Positions 11,641-24,721 of a DNA stretch of 64,000 bases are shown here, in pieces. The notes under the pieces are model-generated. The model saw only the letters and a list, made by a program, of their open reading frames with translations. It ran no database searches and was not told where the DNA came from. Source of the DNA: Ahaetulla prasina (lineage: Eukaryota > Chordata > Lepidosauria > Squamata > Colubridae). Where the stretch lies: NCBI RefSeq assembly GCF_028640845.1, contig NC_080540.1, positions 98,431,561 to 98,495,560 of the forward strand, given 5' to 3'. Every line of letters starts with the position of its first letter. The stretch's first letter is position 1. The position numbers were made by a program, and so were the translations under genes.

Positions 11641-12023
11641 CTTGTCATTTGGAATGGCCACTCCTGCAAGAATCAGATGCCCTTTTATAGAACAGTGAAA
11701 ATCTAGATTTTCTTTTGTGTATTTGCCAGCTCAATACATCAAGCTCATGGATCAAGAGGGTAGATCAAATTATGCTACTATGAGTATAGTTGTAGCATTC
11801 AGCCTCTGCTATGTGTTGATTGTGTTTTGTTATATTGATTTTGAATTATACTTATTTTTTTATTTGTTTTTAATTAGTGTACTCTGTCCAAAATCACAAA
11901 TGGTGAGTGGGTCAGCCTTATAAATTATTTGAATAAAATATTCCAACAATAAAATGACAACACTGTTTGGGGGAAATTATGTTATATTTTGCTTGAAAAC
12001 TTCATCTGATTCTGTGATGATAG

Positions 12024-12054
12024 ATGAATGGATGGATGGATGGATGGATGGATG

Positions 12055-12118
<64 letters not shown>
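12024..12118 (+). repeat. (GATG)n-(GATA)n compound microsatellite
   Basis: GATG units change into about 16 uninterrupted GATA units. Long GATA tracts are common in snakes. Confidence 0.95.
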
Positions 12119-12120
<2 letters not shown>

Positions 12121-12968
12121 GTTAAAAAAAACTAGAACCAAAGCAGAAGGAACATAGCTAACTTCTACAATTTGTTATTTCATGTTCAACACTCAGCAAA
12201 TGCATACTATATTGAAGAATTGGGAATTCGACTGTTCTTGAAGCTCTGTCCTTGGTGCTGGAAGAGAATTGATGATCTTAATTATATTTGTGAATGCTAA
12301 ACTATAGAAAAATATAGGGTTTATACATTGTTTTAGTGGGTTAAAATGATTTCAATCTCATATGCCAATGAATAACATGTATCTATCCTATTCAGTATTT
12401 GGATGCTAAACACAAGAGCATTCAAGGATACTTCCCACATTCTTCCCACCCAGCACTGATAGAAAGCAAGAATCTTGCAGGGTTATGACTCATGTAAAAG
12501 CCAGCTTTCTTATTGATAGAGCACAGCACTGCAATGCTTATATAGCAAGTATTCCAGGTTTTGAATGCCTGCCCTTTGTGTGCTTCTATATTATCAAATT
12601 CATATATGAAAATAGACATTATTGGGAGGAAAATCAGGAAGGCATTGAACTGTTAGAAGAACATACATCATCACCATTACTTTCTTCTTCTCTTACCATT
12701 GTTGCGACTGTTTGAACCATTCAGAGGGCAGTTCACAAAACAATTGCAGCTCTCCTCCCACCAACATTGAGATGGGTCGGTAGGTCCCTATGAGGGTCTT
12801 TCTCACATCACTTTTCCTGGAATTGCCTTTTTCTATCATTTTTATGAACTGAGGTGGCCTTAGAAGCAACAGCACCAAGCCTTCTGAGGACACAGGGCCT
12901 TGACTCTTCAAAAGCAGGTTCATGGGGGCTTCGGTTACTTCACAAATTTCTCTCCAATTGGATTCACA
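12119..12968. other. Unassigned stretch
   Basis: No recognisable repeat or exon. Two opposed short frames overlap at 12422-12715, but neither has family features. Confidence 0.4.
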
Positions 12969-13126
12969 TCAATGGTGAAATTCAGCCGGCTCTATCTGGA
13001 TCGTGTGATCTGGTAGCGCTGTTGGCAGGAGGCTCCACCCACTCACCCGGTTATCACATCCCGTTTTTGACCCTCTGTGCACTCATATTTGCAAACCAGT
13101 AGCAAAGGTAAGTGAATACCACCCCT
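12969..13126. mobile_element. hAT-type MITE, CAGGGGTGAAAT family, decayed
   Basis: The left end CAATGGTGAAATTCAGC and right end GTGAATACCACCCCTG are related to the ends at 40278-40498. Flanks attcacat and attcagtt agree at six of eight positions. Confidence 0.6.
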
Positions 13127-14061
13127 GATTCAGTTGCCAGAATGAATGGTGATTCCTTTATTAAAATGAAAACTGGCTTGTAAAAGAAAGATGGATTACC
13201 ATTTTATTGCTTTATTCTCTTGTGGATTATCCTTTGGAGTCCATAGACCAATGCTGAGGGCAGGATCCTAACCAAACTCCAAAAGGGAAAGAGATGGATC
13301 AATGATGGATAGATGAGCCTGTTTTCTCTCAGTTACATCCTTTCTCCTGCGTTTTTTTCTTTTCTCTGATGTTCAGTGTTCTCATTTCGTTTCTCCTGTC
13401 TCTTCCCTCAATAATTAGGCTTTGTGGAAGGAACATTCCCAAATCTTCAAACAATAACAAAATCACAGTATATAACACATAGGTGTAGGAAGTAAGATAA
13501 CTTTTTTATGAGTGATGTAGGAAGAGTCAACCGCATTCTTTCTTACTATATATTAAGGTTCAAATCACTTATTCAGAGCTAGTTTATCAGTAGCAAACAG
13601 GCCTAGAAGAATTGACCCAGCCTCTATATACAGTAATTGTATACAGCTAATCACCATCATCATCTTATGATATTTTCAAAAAATAACTTTAAATAAAACT
13701 ATTGCATTAAAACCAACCATCCTTAAAATAAATAATGGATGAAAAGAAGCTTCATTAAAAACCTCCAAAGCAATCAATCAGATATTCTAAAAAGCTTGCA
13801 TTGCAAAGCTTTTGACTGGTCGAAAGTTGGCAGTCATTGTTGGGAGATAGGCGGTCATATAAATTATTTAAATAAATGAGGCAACGTTCTTTTTCAACGC
13901 GTAAAAATAAATAACCAGTTAGTTATTTGTCAAATTTCTAGTCCACCCAACTCCAAAATTACTCTGGACAGTTTCACAAGATTAATAAAATCAAGAAGAA
14001 GGCAGTATTATGTAAAAAAAAGATGCACTCACTTCAAGGGATTATTGAAAAAACCATTCTC
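13127..14061. other. Unassigned AT-rich stretch
   Basis: No supported gene or repeat. Short (TTTA)-like runs at 13860-13910 suggest an old LINE tail. Confidence 0.4.
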
Positions 14062-14353
14062 CTATCCATGTAGACCAGCTGGCCAGCACACATACACGGG
14101 CTGGAACCCGGAAGAGAGCAGCTGGCTGGATACACATGCACACCAGACCAGCTGGCCGGCTGCATGTGCAGGACGGAACCTGATGCATGCATGTGCACCA
14201 GCCAGCTGGTCTTTGCGCGAAGACCAGCTGGTCAGCACACGTGCACGCCGGAACCCGGAAGAGCAGCTGTTGACAGCACACATGCTCACAGAGAGGGTGC
14301 TGCGTGCCATCTCTGACATCCGTGCCTTAGGTTCGACATCACGGTCCTATATC
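14062..14353. repeat. hAT-derived GC-rich minisatellite block
   Basis: Imperfect units built around gaccagctggcc/agcacac..cacg..ggaacccggaagagcagctg recur four or more times. The right end ccttaggttcgacatcacgg resembles a hAT terminus (CCGTGATGTCGAACC on the other strand). No matching left terminus is evident. The open frames over it arise from its GC content. Confidence 0.5.
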
Positions 14354-15239
14354 ATTCACAAGCTAAAGGCGGCTGACCAAACTCTAAACCCCTGAGGAAA
14401 AAAACAAGGTTTTGAGACTACTTGAAGGCAAAATGGAATCCTTACAATCTCCAAAGAAATCTTGAAAGGTAATTTTACAGGGGATATAACGTGAGCTTCA
14501 AAATCTTAAATGTTTTCACAGAATCATGTCCAGGTAATATAACTTTGTAAATGAATTCAATTTGAAGGCTTCCCCGGTACTTTAATTGCTGCACATTATG
14601 ATAGTCACAAAGAATAATCCTAATAAACTTACTTATTTATATTTCATATTTTTATCTGCAGATGCAAAGATGCTATAAGTGTAATAGCTTTAAAAGATTG
14701 ATGCTATCAGATTAATATCAATTATTGTTATCCCTATTTTCTTTCTATTGCGAATGTATTAAGGACATGATATCATTGTGCCTATTCTAAGTGATCAAGT
14801 ATGTGGGGTGGGTTCTGTGTTTTTTCTGCAATGGGAAATATGAATTTACATTTTTTTCAATATTTTTATATTTCTTGATAATTTTCAGTCCTTAATATAC
14901 CCTCATGAACTAAGTTTTTTTGTTAGTTCATTAACTTCAGTTAAACTAGTTAAACTCTTAATTTCTTTAGAAATAACCATATTTTGATATATTTTCCATA
15001 TTTTAAAATATAGTTATTTCCATTCCAAAAAAGTACCCAACTTCTGCAGCTTCTTTTAGCAACTGGAACAGTAATTTTAAGTGAATTTGAAAGAACAAAT
15101 ATTAGACAGGATTGCATTTGCTATAAATTTTACCCAATGGCTCCTGCTCAAAAGATGTCAAATCCATTTAGCCTAAACTTTACTCTAAGGCCTTAGGTCC
15201 AACACACAAGAAATCTGCCCCTCTGAAGTCTGCTACAGG

Positions 15240-16470
15240 TCTGCTACTACTCTGAGTTATATTCCAGAGAAAATGTGGTAACTGAAGAAGCATTAAATAA
15301 CATTGAGTGCCTGCCTGTCTTGGAGGAGCTTGACAGTGAACCAACTTTAGAAGAACTAAATGCGGCTCTGGATTCTCTTGCCTCTGGCAAGGCACCCCGG
15401 GAAAGATAACATCCCTGCCAAAGTTCTGAAGTGCTGCAAAGAGAACATCCCCACTGAACTGCATGAAATCTTCTGTCTTTGTTGGAGGGAAGGTGGAGTA
15501 CCACAGGACATGAAGGATGCAAATATCATCACACTGTACAAGAACAAAGATGACAGGGGTGATTGTAACAATCAGCCTGAAAAAAACACAAGTCATGGGT
15601 CAGGACGTGGATTCACCTCCCTGTATTGCAATCTCTGCACAAGAACTGGAGGTCGTCCATGACTTTGTGTACCTCAGCTAAACTATCTCTGATACTCTCT
15701 CTTTAGATACTGAGCTGAATAAATGTATTGGTAAAGTGGCCACCACATTTTCCAAACTTACAAAGAGAGTATGGCATAATAAGAAGCTGACAAAACATAC
15801 AAAGATCCAGGTCTATAGAGCCTGCATCCTGAGCACACTCTTATACTGCAGTGAGTCTTGGACCCTTTATGCACGGCAGGAGAGAAAGTTGAACACTTTC
15901 ATATGCGCTGTCTCTGACGTATTTTGGGAATCACCTGGCAGGACAAAGTTCCAAATAGCGCAGTCTTAGAACGTGCTGGAATTTCTAGCATGTATACACT
16001 ACTGAAACAGCGACGTTTACGCTGGCTTGGGCATGTCGTGAGAATGGCTGATGGTCAGATTCCAAAAGATCTCCTGTATGGAGAATTAGTGCAGGGAAAG
16101 CGCCTCAGAGGGAGACCACAGCTGCGATATAAGGATATCTGCAAGAGGGACCTAAAGGCCCTGGGAATGGACATTAACAACTGGGAAACCTTGACCTCCG
16201 ATTGTTCAGCTTGGAGGCTAAAGATGCAGCATGGCCTTCTCCAATTCAAAGAGACATTTGTTCGGCAGGCTGAGGCAATGAGGCAGTCCCGGAACCAGCG
16301 AAATCTGGGGGCTGGACAGGGGACAGAATGTATCTGCCCTCATTGTGGAAGGGATTACCACTCTCGAATTGGCCTTTTTAGTCACACTAGATGCTGTTTT
16401 AGGATCTCTTTCCAGAGCACGATACCATAGTCTTTTGAGACTGAAGGGTGCCAATGTATGTGTGTATGTA
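15240..16470 (+). mobile_element. RTE-like LINE, internally deleted and frameshifted
   Basis: The first part (about 15280-15580) encodes an RT start: LASGKAP....IPAKVLK...LHEIFCLCWREGGVPQDMKDANIITLYKNK. It then jumps to the C-terminal part: EVVHDFVYLSSTISDT..., YRACILSTLLYCSESWTL, then LKQRRLRWLGHVVRMADG. The final segment has a zinc-finger-like CPHCGRDYHSRIGLFSHTR. The RT palm with the YADD motif is missing at about 15580, and there is a frameshift near 15960. I assign it to the RTE/Bov-B-like group from these motifs only. Confidence 0.7.
15924..16430 (+). pseudogene. RTE-like LINE ORF C-terminus fragment (168 codons)
   Basis: Open stretch of the deleted LINE, overlapping the upstream frame at 15736-15969 by a frameshift. 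It carries the conserved RRLRWLGHVVRM and GKRLRGRPQLRYKD motifs and a terminal C-x2-C...H-x3-H... motif. It is not expected to be functional without the palm domain. Confidence 0.7.
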
Positions 16471-18185
16471 CTCTAAGAAGGTCAGCTTCTTATAAACTAT
16501 GCAAATGTGCATGACTTGGGTTCAGTCTTCATCAATTTGCATAACTTCTGAGCTAATTGAGTATTTGGCTGGAAAGTTTCTTTAGTTCCTTTTCTAGTAG
16601 TGCTTGGTGGCTAACACTTCTGTTTGCACTTGTATCATTTCACTGAAGTGGAGAACTAAAGAGCATAGCTTTTCACTGGAGGATTCCATCCTGCTTCTCG
16701 AAGAAAGCAATGGATGTAAAACTAATATCAAAGCTTCTATACTTGGACTGCAAAAACAGAAGCATTAAGCAGGAAACCAGATATAGAAGGCATTAATGCT
16801 CTACTGCCATCCAGTGGCTTTCCAAAGTTGTCCAAGCTTGATGGACCTAGTTATAATCTTGATCTGACTGATGAGATAGAGACCTAAGTTATCAAATTCC
16901 GTCAAGTGTATGGCTATCAATTTCCATTGACATCTTTGTATTCTGGTGGTACATAAATATGATGAATAAATGAAGACATGCATATGTAGCTGTAACTCCA
17001 CTATTATAGTGACATTTCACAGAAGAATTCTGACTAACTTTTATCATGCCTGGTTCTGTTCCATTTGTGGAGAGTGACGCTTGCTGTTTAAAATCAGCAC
17101 TGCAACTGTGGGACTCAGAATAAGACCTGAATTAATGCTGTGAAATGTTCTGGGGGTTAAGCATGGAACTGTCCGAATGACATGGGACAAGTTACATAAG
17201 TATGGTTTTATAGCAACATCAGCCCTTTAGTGAAAATTAGGATGAGATTTTAAGAACAAATAATAATGTTCTGCTGCAGGCACAATGCATGTGCTTATTG
17301 TCTGTCTGAGAATTTGAAAATGATACTCAGTTAAATGACTGGTTATTTGTTCCATTTTTTTAAAAAAATGCTCAAGGTGGAGAACTTCCTGGTTCAAAGG
17401 TTTGTAGCTTCATCTTTAGTAGCACACATGGAATTCTTTCCTTTAACAATTTGTTGCTATTCGTCTCCCATCTTTAGTGGCCACTTAGCAATCCCAAAGA
17501 TGGCTGGGTGAATATCATTTCCTAAAAAGAAAGAAAGAAAAATATCCAAAGTGGCCCAGCTAGAGTATATTCATTCAGTTATGTGTTTATTTATTACAAG
17601 TTCTTTTCTCCTGCTTCAACTGCTCAACTCTAAGCCGCATACAAACTAAAAATGCAGTCAACAATGGAACAACAGTGTTCATATTAATATTAATGACAAC
17701 AATCATGGTAATGCTACCATTAATTTCAAATAATATCCATTTCTGCTCAGTTTCACTAAGCTTTGTGGAAAAAAACACCAATTTTTAATAGTTTCAAGAA
17801 TATCTGGAGTGAAAATGTGGAGCAGGTGTTTAAAAATTCCATAGGAGGAAGACCCAACTCTCAATGTAATATGATGAAGGTTTTTTCCTCTTCTACACTA
17901 TCCTGCTGTAGGAGACACAAAATTGGTAAAACGTTCGCAGACTAAAATGGGAAAGCCATTGTAGGCTCTTGTAGATATGCTCTACAATAGGGTTTTTCAA
18001 ACTGCATTCCATGGATTTTACTTACTTCTACCACTTTATTTCCAATGTTTTCCCATTCCTGTGAGTTCCCTTTCCAGAATTTGCTTAGTCATCATGTATT
18101 ATCCTCATGAGGTAGACCAGACAACAAATATGGCCCGATGAGCCAATTCTATTTGTTTATAAGATTACATTTAACTAAATCCTCT
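16471..18185. other. Unassigned intergenic stretch
   Basis: No good coding frame. A short (AAAG)n run lies at 17525. Nothing else is recognised. Confidence 0.4.
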
Positions 18186-18280
18186 TAAATGGACTCCAGA
18201 GGATGGTAGAGGATAGAAAGGCCTGGAGGAACGTTGTCCATGGGGTCACGATGGGTCGGACACAACTTCACAAAATCCTC
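18186..18280 (+). repeat. Bov-B/RTE LINE 3' tail fragment
   Basis: Contains ggatagaaaggcctggaggaac, then gttgtccatggggtcacgatg and ggtcggacacaacttcac, the familiar Bov-B 3' end. Confidence 0.65.
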
Positions 18281-18483
18281 TTTTAACTGAACACTCCTCA
18301 GGTCCCTTTACAGTCCAAGAAACAGTGAGGGTCTCTTCTGAGTCTTGTGCCCCTTCCACATTCCTGCTTCAGTCTGTTGCTTTTTTATCAAGCCATTCCC
18401 CTGGCCTTGTTTCTTTGCCCTCTCTGCCAAGGACATTCTCACATAGCATTACATCATGGAACTATCGTTGATCTTCCCGTCCC

Positions 18484-19770
18484 TCACTTATTTATTTATT
18501 TATTATTTATTATTTAGATTTTTGTACCACCCTTCTCCCGAAGGACTCAGGGCGGTGTACAGCCAGATTAAAACAGTACAATATACAAATTAAAACCACA
18601 GTTAAAATAACCTATTCTATAAATGGCCAAAAATTACAACTGTCAAATTTGACCCATAAATAAAATACCCCAATTAAAATTATTAAAATTCGAAAAATTT
18701 AAAAAATTAAAAAAATTAAGCCAGTCCCACTTGGATAAACAAGTAAGTTTTCAATTCACGACGAAAGGTCCGAAGGTCAGGTAATTGACGCAAACCAGGG
18801 GGAAGTTCGTTCCAGAGGATAGGTGCTCCAAAAGAGAAGGCCCTTCCCCTGGGGGCCGCCAGCCGACATTGCTTGGCGGATGGCACCCTAAGAAGACCCT
18901 CTCTGTGTGAGCGTACGGGTCGGTGGGAGGCATAAGGTAACAGCAACTTTAGAAGTTTATTATTATAAATAATAAATAAATAAATAAACAGGCTATTATC
19001 TTGAAGATACACATGAGAAATGATCCAATGCATGCTCCCTTAGGTTTTTCAGAGTTAATTTTGGTATGCATGGATATTTGTACCAATGCTGATTGTTTTC
19101 CGTTGATGTGTTCTGCCTTCCTCTCCCATCCAAATAATGAAATAACCTCATAGATTGGACCTCCATGTGATAAATTTAATCCAAATCACTTTTATTGCCT
19201 GCTATAACCCCAATCCTTCTTTCAAAGCTAAGGAGTAACGGAATGGAAGAATTAGTCAGATTTTGAATATGAGTAATCATTTCATTCCCTCTGTTTTTTG
19301 CAGCGGTAAATTATCTTTGTTATAATCTTGCTTCCATTTCAGCTGAAAAAAAAGGTGATTTAAAAAAACTAGCATCAAAAAGTTTAAAAAAAACCCAACC
19401 AAATATTGGCATAAGGTAACAGCAGGCGGTCCCGTAAGTACCTGGGCCCTAAGCCATGGAGCGCTTTAAAGGTGGTAACCAACACCTTGAAGCGCATCCG
19501 AAAGACCACAGGTAGCCAGTGCAGACTGCGCAGCAGCGGTGTTACCCGGGAGCAACGTGTGGCTCCCTCAATCACCCGCACAGCTGCATTCTGGACTAAC
19601 TGAAGCCTCCAAGTGCACTTCAGGGGTAGTTCCATGTAGAGAGCATTGCAATAATCCAGATGAGAAGTGACAAGAGCGTGAGTGACCGTGCATAAGGCAT
19701 CCCGGTCAAGGAAGGGGCGCAACTGGCGAACCAGGCGAACCTGGTAAAAAGGTCTCCTGGAGACGGCCGC
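18484..19770 (-). mobile_element. L2-like LINE second copy, split by a 462-bp insertion
   Basis: Same family as 9962-11402: 3' UTR gtaccacccttctcccgaaggactcagggcggtgtacag and a C-terminal frame ending LRTFRRELKTYLF. The two halves are 18484-18945 and 19408-19770. The motif ggcataaggtaacagca is repeated on both sides of the insertion (18929-18945 and 19408-19424). The 5' truncation is at cggccg, 19770. Confidence 0.82.
18946..19407. mobile_element. 462-bp insertion of unknown class with 17-bp target duplication
   Basis: Flanked by the exact 17-mer ggcataaggtaacagca. The first 42 bases are an A/T simple run (..aaataataaataaataaataaa). The remaining 420 bases match, inverted, 32736-33010 joined to 34432-34575. 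There is no coding frame, no RNA polymerase III box and no known family that I can see. The TSD length fits L1/RTE/CR1-type retroposition, so it could be a processed transcript or an unclassified retroelement. Confidence 0.6.
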
Positions 19771-21003
19771 AAACTTCTAAAGTTTGTGACTGTAATTTGT
19801 ATTCCCCTAAATTTCATTGGGGAAATTTTTGTTCTGGCTGAGAATTGAATTTGAAGTAGAGTATTTTTGATGGTAGATAATAAGTGCAAGGCAGTCATAT
19901 TTCTTCCCACTCTTGTTTCTACATTGTGTCTTACATGAGTCATTTTTTTCTTGCTTAAACTTGGCCCATCCCGTCCCAACTTGGCTAACCTTGATGATGT
20001 TTCCTGTCTTGGGCCCAAACTGTTTCAGTTCCCAGCATGTTTTATTTATTTGGTTAAGTTCTTATTCAATCTTTATTTAGTTTCATTGTTTGATATAAAA
20101 ACTGAATAAGTTTTTGCATGGATTTCTGGGATGTAAAAAATGAAGAAAAAAATGGTGCAGGTGCAGCTGCAGCTGCTGAGAATGCAACCCAGATGATTTT
20201 AATACTTCCCTTCCCTTCATATGATACTTTTCATATTAAAAGTAATTGATACCAATGATTATTAAAAACAAACAAAAAAATATGGGAATCTGTCTTTTTT
20301 CTAATAAAGAAAAATACAGAAAGTGACCTTTCTTTTTCTTAAATTGAAGATTAATTTAAGAAGAAAATATTATTAAGCTCATCTTCCTCTTCAAACAGTG
20401 GGCGTCACACAACTTATCTGGATTGAATATGACCCTATTAGAGAATCTCTGATATGAATTACTGTAAAAAAAAAAAAAAGTGGGGGGAGGAATGGTGAAG
20501 CTTTCTCCCAGTAGTCAGCACTGCAGTCCCAATCCAATTTAAAAGCCTTGTTTCCCACAATGCAAGTATGAGACCCAGGAAGGAGGTAATCTAATTAAAA
20601 GAATAATTTTGTCATTTTTCATGTCCCTAGGCTATGACGTCATCCAGAGTGAACAGGAATAGGCTACTGCTAATAAGCACCTTGATTACACTATAATGGT
20701 CCTGAATTATCAAAATCAATTTTTATTTTGGACACTGCCCATATAAATAAATAAATGTGCTGAAGAATAACGGTATAATCTGTGAACAGACATTAGTGAC
20801 TCTTCTGATGAATCCCACTCTGTTGAATGTGATATCCCTGCAGATTTTGCAACTTTCAAATATGGTTGTTAGTCAAAGAAAAGTAACATAAAAGACATCA
20901 AGCTTTCCTTGATATTTTGTTAGAAATTAATTAAATACTCTAAATGAATAACTTTGTAATAGTTAAAGTAGAATATGTGTTGTCCCTTTCAAGGCCCTTA
21001 ACG
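19771..21003. other. Unassigned stretch
   Basis: Immediately right of the LINE is aaacttctaaagtttgtg, whose inverse (actttagaagttt) starts the 18946 insertion. Otherwise it is non-coding AT-rich DNA with an A13 run at 20466. Confidence 0.4.
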
Positions 21004-21260
21004 CAGGGGTCCCCAATGCCCGGGCCGTGGCCCACTACTGGGCCATGGCCAGTTCGGAAGTGGGCCACGTGAGCAGCGGGCTGACATGTGCATGCACACG
21101 TAGCATGATTCACACAAGTGGTGGGCCAGAACACATGCACAACTCGACTTGCACGAATGGCGGCCTGGAGTGCACACACATGCAATGGCCAACCACTAGC
21201 ATGAATAGTTCCCCTCTTCCCCCCACTGGGCTGCCAAGCCATAAAGTTTGGGGACCGCTG
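21004..21260. mobile_element. hAT-type MITE
   Basis: Termini CAGGGGTCCCCAA and TTGGGGACCGCTG. Flanks ccttaacg and ccttaggg match at six of eight positions. The GC-rich body makes spurious open frames. Confidence 0.75.
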
Positions 21261-21423
21261 CCTTAGGGGATGTTAGCTATTAAGCCCATATTAATTAAAT
21301 GCAGTAGTTTTCTCTGAGCAATGGGGAGACTATATTTACTATTTAATTCTCACTTTACTTTAGAAAATAACATTTTGATTCTGCAGGTCAAAATGGGACA
21401 TATGATTTTAATTTATTTCATGT

Positions 21424-21440
21424 ATTTATTATTATTATTA

Positions 21441-21489
<49 letters not shown>

Positions 21490-21500
21490 TTTATTTTAAT
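21424..21500. repeat. (TTA)n-(TTTA)n microsatellite
   Basis: About 13 TTA units followed by TTTA units. The LINE-tail-like gagatggatggcatataagtt follows at 21639. Confidence 0.9.
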
Positions 21501-22454
21501 TTATTTCATAAATAAAAAAACATTCCATCACTTTTAACTTGCTATTTGTCCCCTACTTTTCACTCTAAGTGGAGACTCTAGTTTTACAATCAAGTAAAAC
21601 GAGATTAAACATGAAGTATTGTTGAAGAGCTCCACTTGGCGAGATGGATGGCATATAAGTTAAATAAATATCTGTTTAGATTTCTGCCCTACTTTGTTGC
21701 ATGTCAAGTGAAAGTTAATGAACATGGCAAATATGGTTAAAATGAATAATAATATGCCTTTTATGTTTCTAATATATTATAGGAGTTTGCTTTATTAATT
21801 ATGAATGTAATTAATTTCTTCCGCATTTTATTTTCCATCATTAGCTGCCATAAGTGCAATTGTTCTTTTTGATGGAAAAGCAGTCATATTAATACATATT
21901 AATAGCATACATATTAACTGAACAACAATCAACGAAGAATTAATAATTTATTTGTTTAAAAACTTACATGGCTGCCTATCTCATATAATGACCTTAGGCA
22001 GCTCAAACAATTGATTAAAAACAAGGGAAAAGATAAGTTTTAAATTATATAAATGAGTACATTAACATCAATGGCAGCATGATAATGATGGGAAGAAAAG
22101 AGAAGAGAAAGGAGAGGAAGGTTAAAGTAAAAAAGGCAAAGAACAGGAGGATGTGATTGCAAGGATGGAAAGGTATAGGAAATTGCAGTGAATGCACTGC
22201 TGTAAACTAGGTTTAGTTAGGCTTAAAACAGCTTCAGTTTTGAGAAAAGCCACACAGGGCATGCAGTCATTGAAAACCTCCAGGGGATATGAGTCATGGA
22301 TGATCCAGGGCAAATAAGGGCATTGCCCTGGCTGCCCATTAACAGTATAGTTTCAGAGAAACCTGTCAAGTTCATGTTCTGCGGTGGGCATGTAGGCCAG
22401 ATGCTATCAGAGAAATGTCCTTGCTGAGCTTTGAGTGTAGAGCTTTCCTGTGCA

Positions 22455-22706
22455 TTTTTATTTATTTATTTATTATTTATTTTGTCATAACATTATATAC
22501 AGGAACATATATTGAAAAGAAACAATAGGACAGGAACGGTAGGCTTTTGTGCACTTATGCACGCCCCTTATAGTCCTCTTAGGAATGGGGTGAGGTCAAT
22601 GGTAGACAGTTTTTGGTTAAAGCTTTGGGGATTTTGGGAAGAGACCACAGAGTCAGGTAGTGTATTCCAAGCATTAACAACTCTGTTACAGAAATGGAGT
22701 GACTGA
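22455..22706 (-). mobile_element. LINE 3' end, same family as 24722-25215
   Basis: Minus strand holds the terminal coding remnant and 3' UTR: ataggacaggaacggtaggc and tgcacgccccttatagtcc match, inverted, 25160-25215. A (TTTA)n tail lies at 22458-22480. Confidence 0.65.
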
Positions 22707-23167
22707 TTAATTCATTGAATCAGGGATCCTGAACTGTCATTCTGTTCTAAAACAATACCTGGCCAAAAACATTTCCTTTCCGCAGGACTTGATGGCCTGG
22801 CTTGTAGGAAGTCATCTAATGAAAATGAGTACCTTACTAATTGCTAATGATAGACCATAGAACAGGAATTCAGCCACAGGAAACAAAGACTGTGGGAAGC
22901 CTCTTTTCAAACTTGGTTCCATATCTATTTTGGAAGCTGTATTATAGGCTGAGAACATTTCAGAGAACAAGGCAGACCCAGGCAATTTCCATTTTTCAAA
23001 CGTTCAATTTTTATATATAAAAAATTCTATTCTATTCTATCATGAAAAACAATTTAAAATATAACAGCGTAATTAAAAACGTATTTTCAAGATGACTGCT
23101 TCAAAAAGAGCTGCCCTTTCACCTGATAGCCCCTCTCCAATAGGCACCAGCAGGACATAATAACATA

Positions 23168-23550
23168 TAAGTAGTCCTTGACTTATGACCACAACTGAGC
23201 CCAAAATTTATGTTGCTAAGCGAGTCAGTTAAGTGAATTTTGCCCTATTTTACAATCTTTCTTGCCACAGTTGTTAAGTGAATCACTGCAGTTGTTGACT
23301 TGGCAACACAGTTGTTAATTGAATCTGGCTTCCCCATTGATTTTGCTTGTCAGAAGGTCGCAAAAGATGATCACATGACCCTGGACACTGCATAAATATG
23401 AGTCAGTTGCTAAGTGAATTTTGATCCTTTGACTGTGAGACTGGTGCAACTGTTATAAACATGAAAAATGATCGTAAGTCTTTTTTTTCCAGTTCCATTG
23501 TAACTTTGAATGGTCACTAAACAAACGGTTGTAAGTCAAGGACTACCCTG
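23168..23550. mobile_element. TA-flanked MITE (Tc1/mariner-like), second copy
   Basis: Inverted ends gtagtccttgacttatgacc and gtaagtcaaggactac. The inner text gagcccaaaatttatgttgc matches the copy at 56837. It ends ctg before TA at 23551. Confidence 0.75.
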
Positions 23551-24721
23551 TATTCACAAAGTTGGTGAAGTTCATTTATGTCACCATGTACCAATAACAC
23601 CTCACTATAGACAACTATTATATCTCAACAGAATAAGTGGTCATCTGAAATGGAAGAGGAGATATTATATACTATATAATTATAATCAATTCTGGAATAC
23701 TTTATCTTGACCTGAAAGTGGCTGTTTTGGAGAAGAGAAATGAAAAGCTCATTAGAGATGCAGCCTCTCATGGAGGAAATAGACCAAGATTTCTTTTTTG
23801 CATGGCATATCTTAATCTCTTCATCAGTTCAAGAATATCTGTGTCACACCTGGTTGGTTTAGTTTGATTTATGGTTACTCTGGATAAATAATTCTTCATT
23901 TTGCCTTTTACCTTTCTGCCCCTCCCCAAGTTTTATAACATAATTTAGGGTTGGAGGCTAGCTTAGGGCTAACATTCCAATAAACTACTGCTGCATTTCA
24001 GATTTCTAGGAACTATTGATATTCTAAGATTTTCTTCATATTAAATTATTTGTCTCCTTTCAGATTCAGTAATAGCACAAGGAGTTCTCTCTATTTCTGG
24101 GGGAGGAAAAGAGGCTAAGAAAACACCCAGTTAACTTTTTGAGACCACTGAAACACAGTCCCTATATCTGCATAACGTAACTATCCATGGTTAATGTAAC
24201 TATGATTTACCCAATTAGTTTTCTGGATTGAAATGAAAAATGGTACACTGAATTACATGAGTTGGGTTTACACTAATTGCGGGGCTAAAAAAAAAATGGT
24301 TGGCTAAGTCTGTGATTCAGTGAATAGTGCAAACTCAGGGCCTTCTACAAAGATTTTGTAAGATTTTTATTTCCGTAGACAGGACGTGATTCTGACCATG
24401 ACCTTCTTGGGAGCCATACATTAATATCTATCATCCCCCTACAGAAGCATGCAGCAGGTTCAGATTGGTTTATGGCCCACCATACCAACTCTTTCTTGAA
24501 CGAACAAACGATGAATAGTGACATTAAATGCCATCTGTTTTTTCCCACTATTCAAAGGATTAGTTCACAGGACTATATTTTATATTTTAATATAAAATAT
24601 AAAATATTTTATATTTTAACTATATTTTATAGGTTACTATAAAATATATTTTATAAAATAAAAATATATATAAAATATATATTTTATATAGCATATAAAA
24701 CATTTGCTAGACCAATTCTAG

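Noticed and set aside
12024..12118. Possible CRISPR-like or satellite array
   Set aside because: Simple tetranucleotide microsatellite without spacers. No CRISPR-type repeat-spacer structure was seen anywhere in the window.
21027..21266. Frames on both strands at 20940-21266
   Set aside because: They lie in a hAT MITE with inverted termini.
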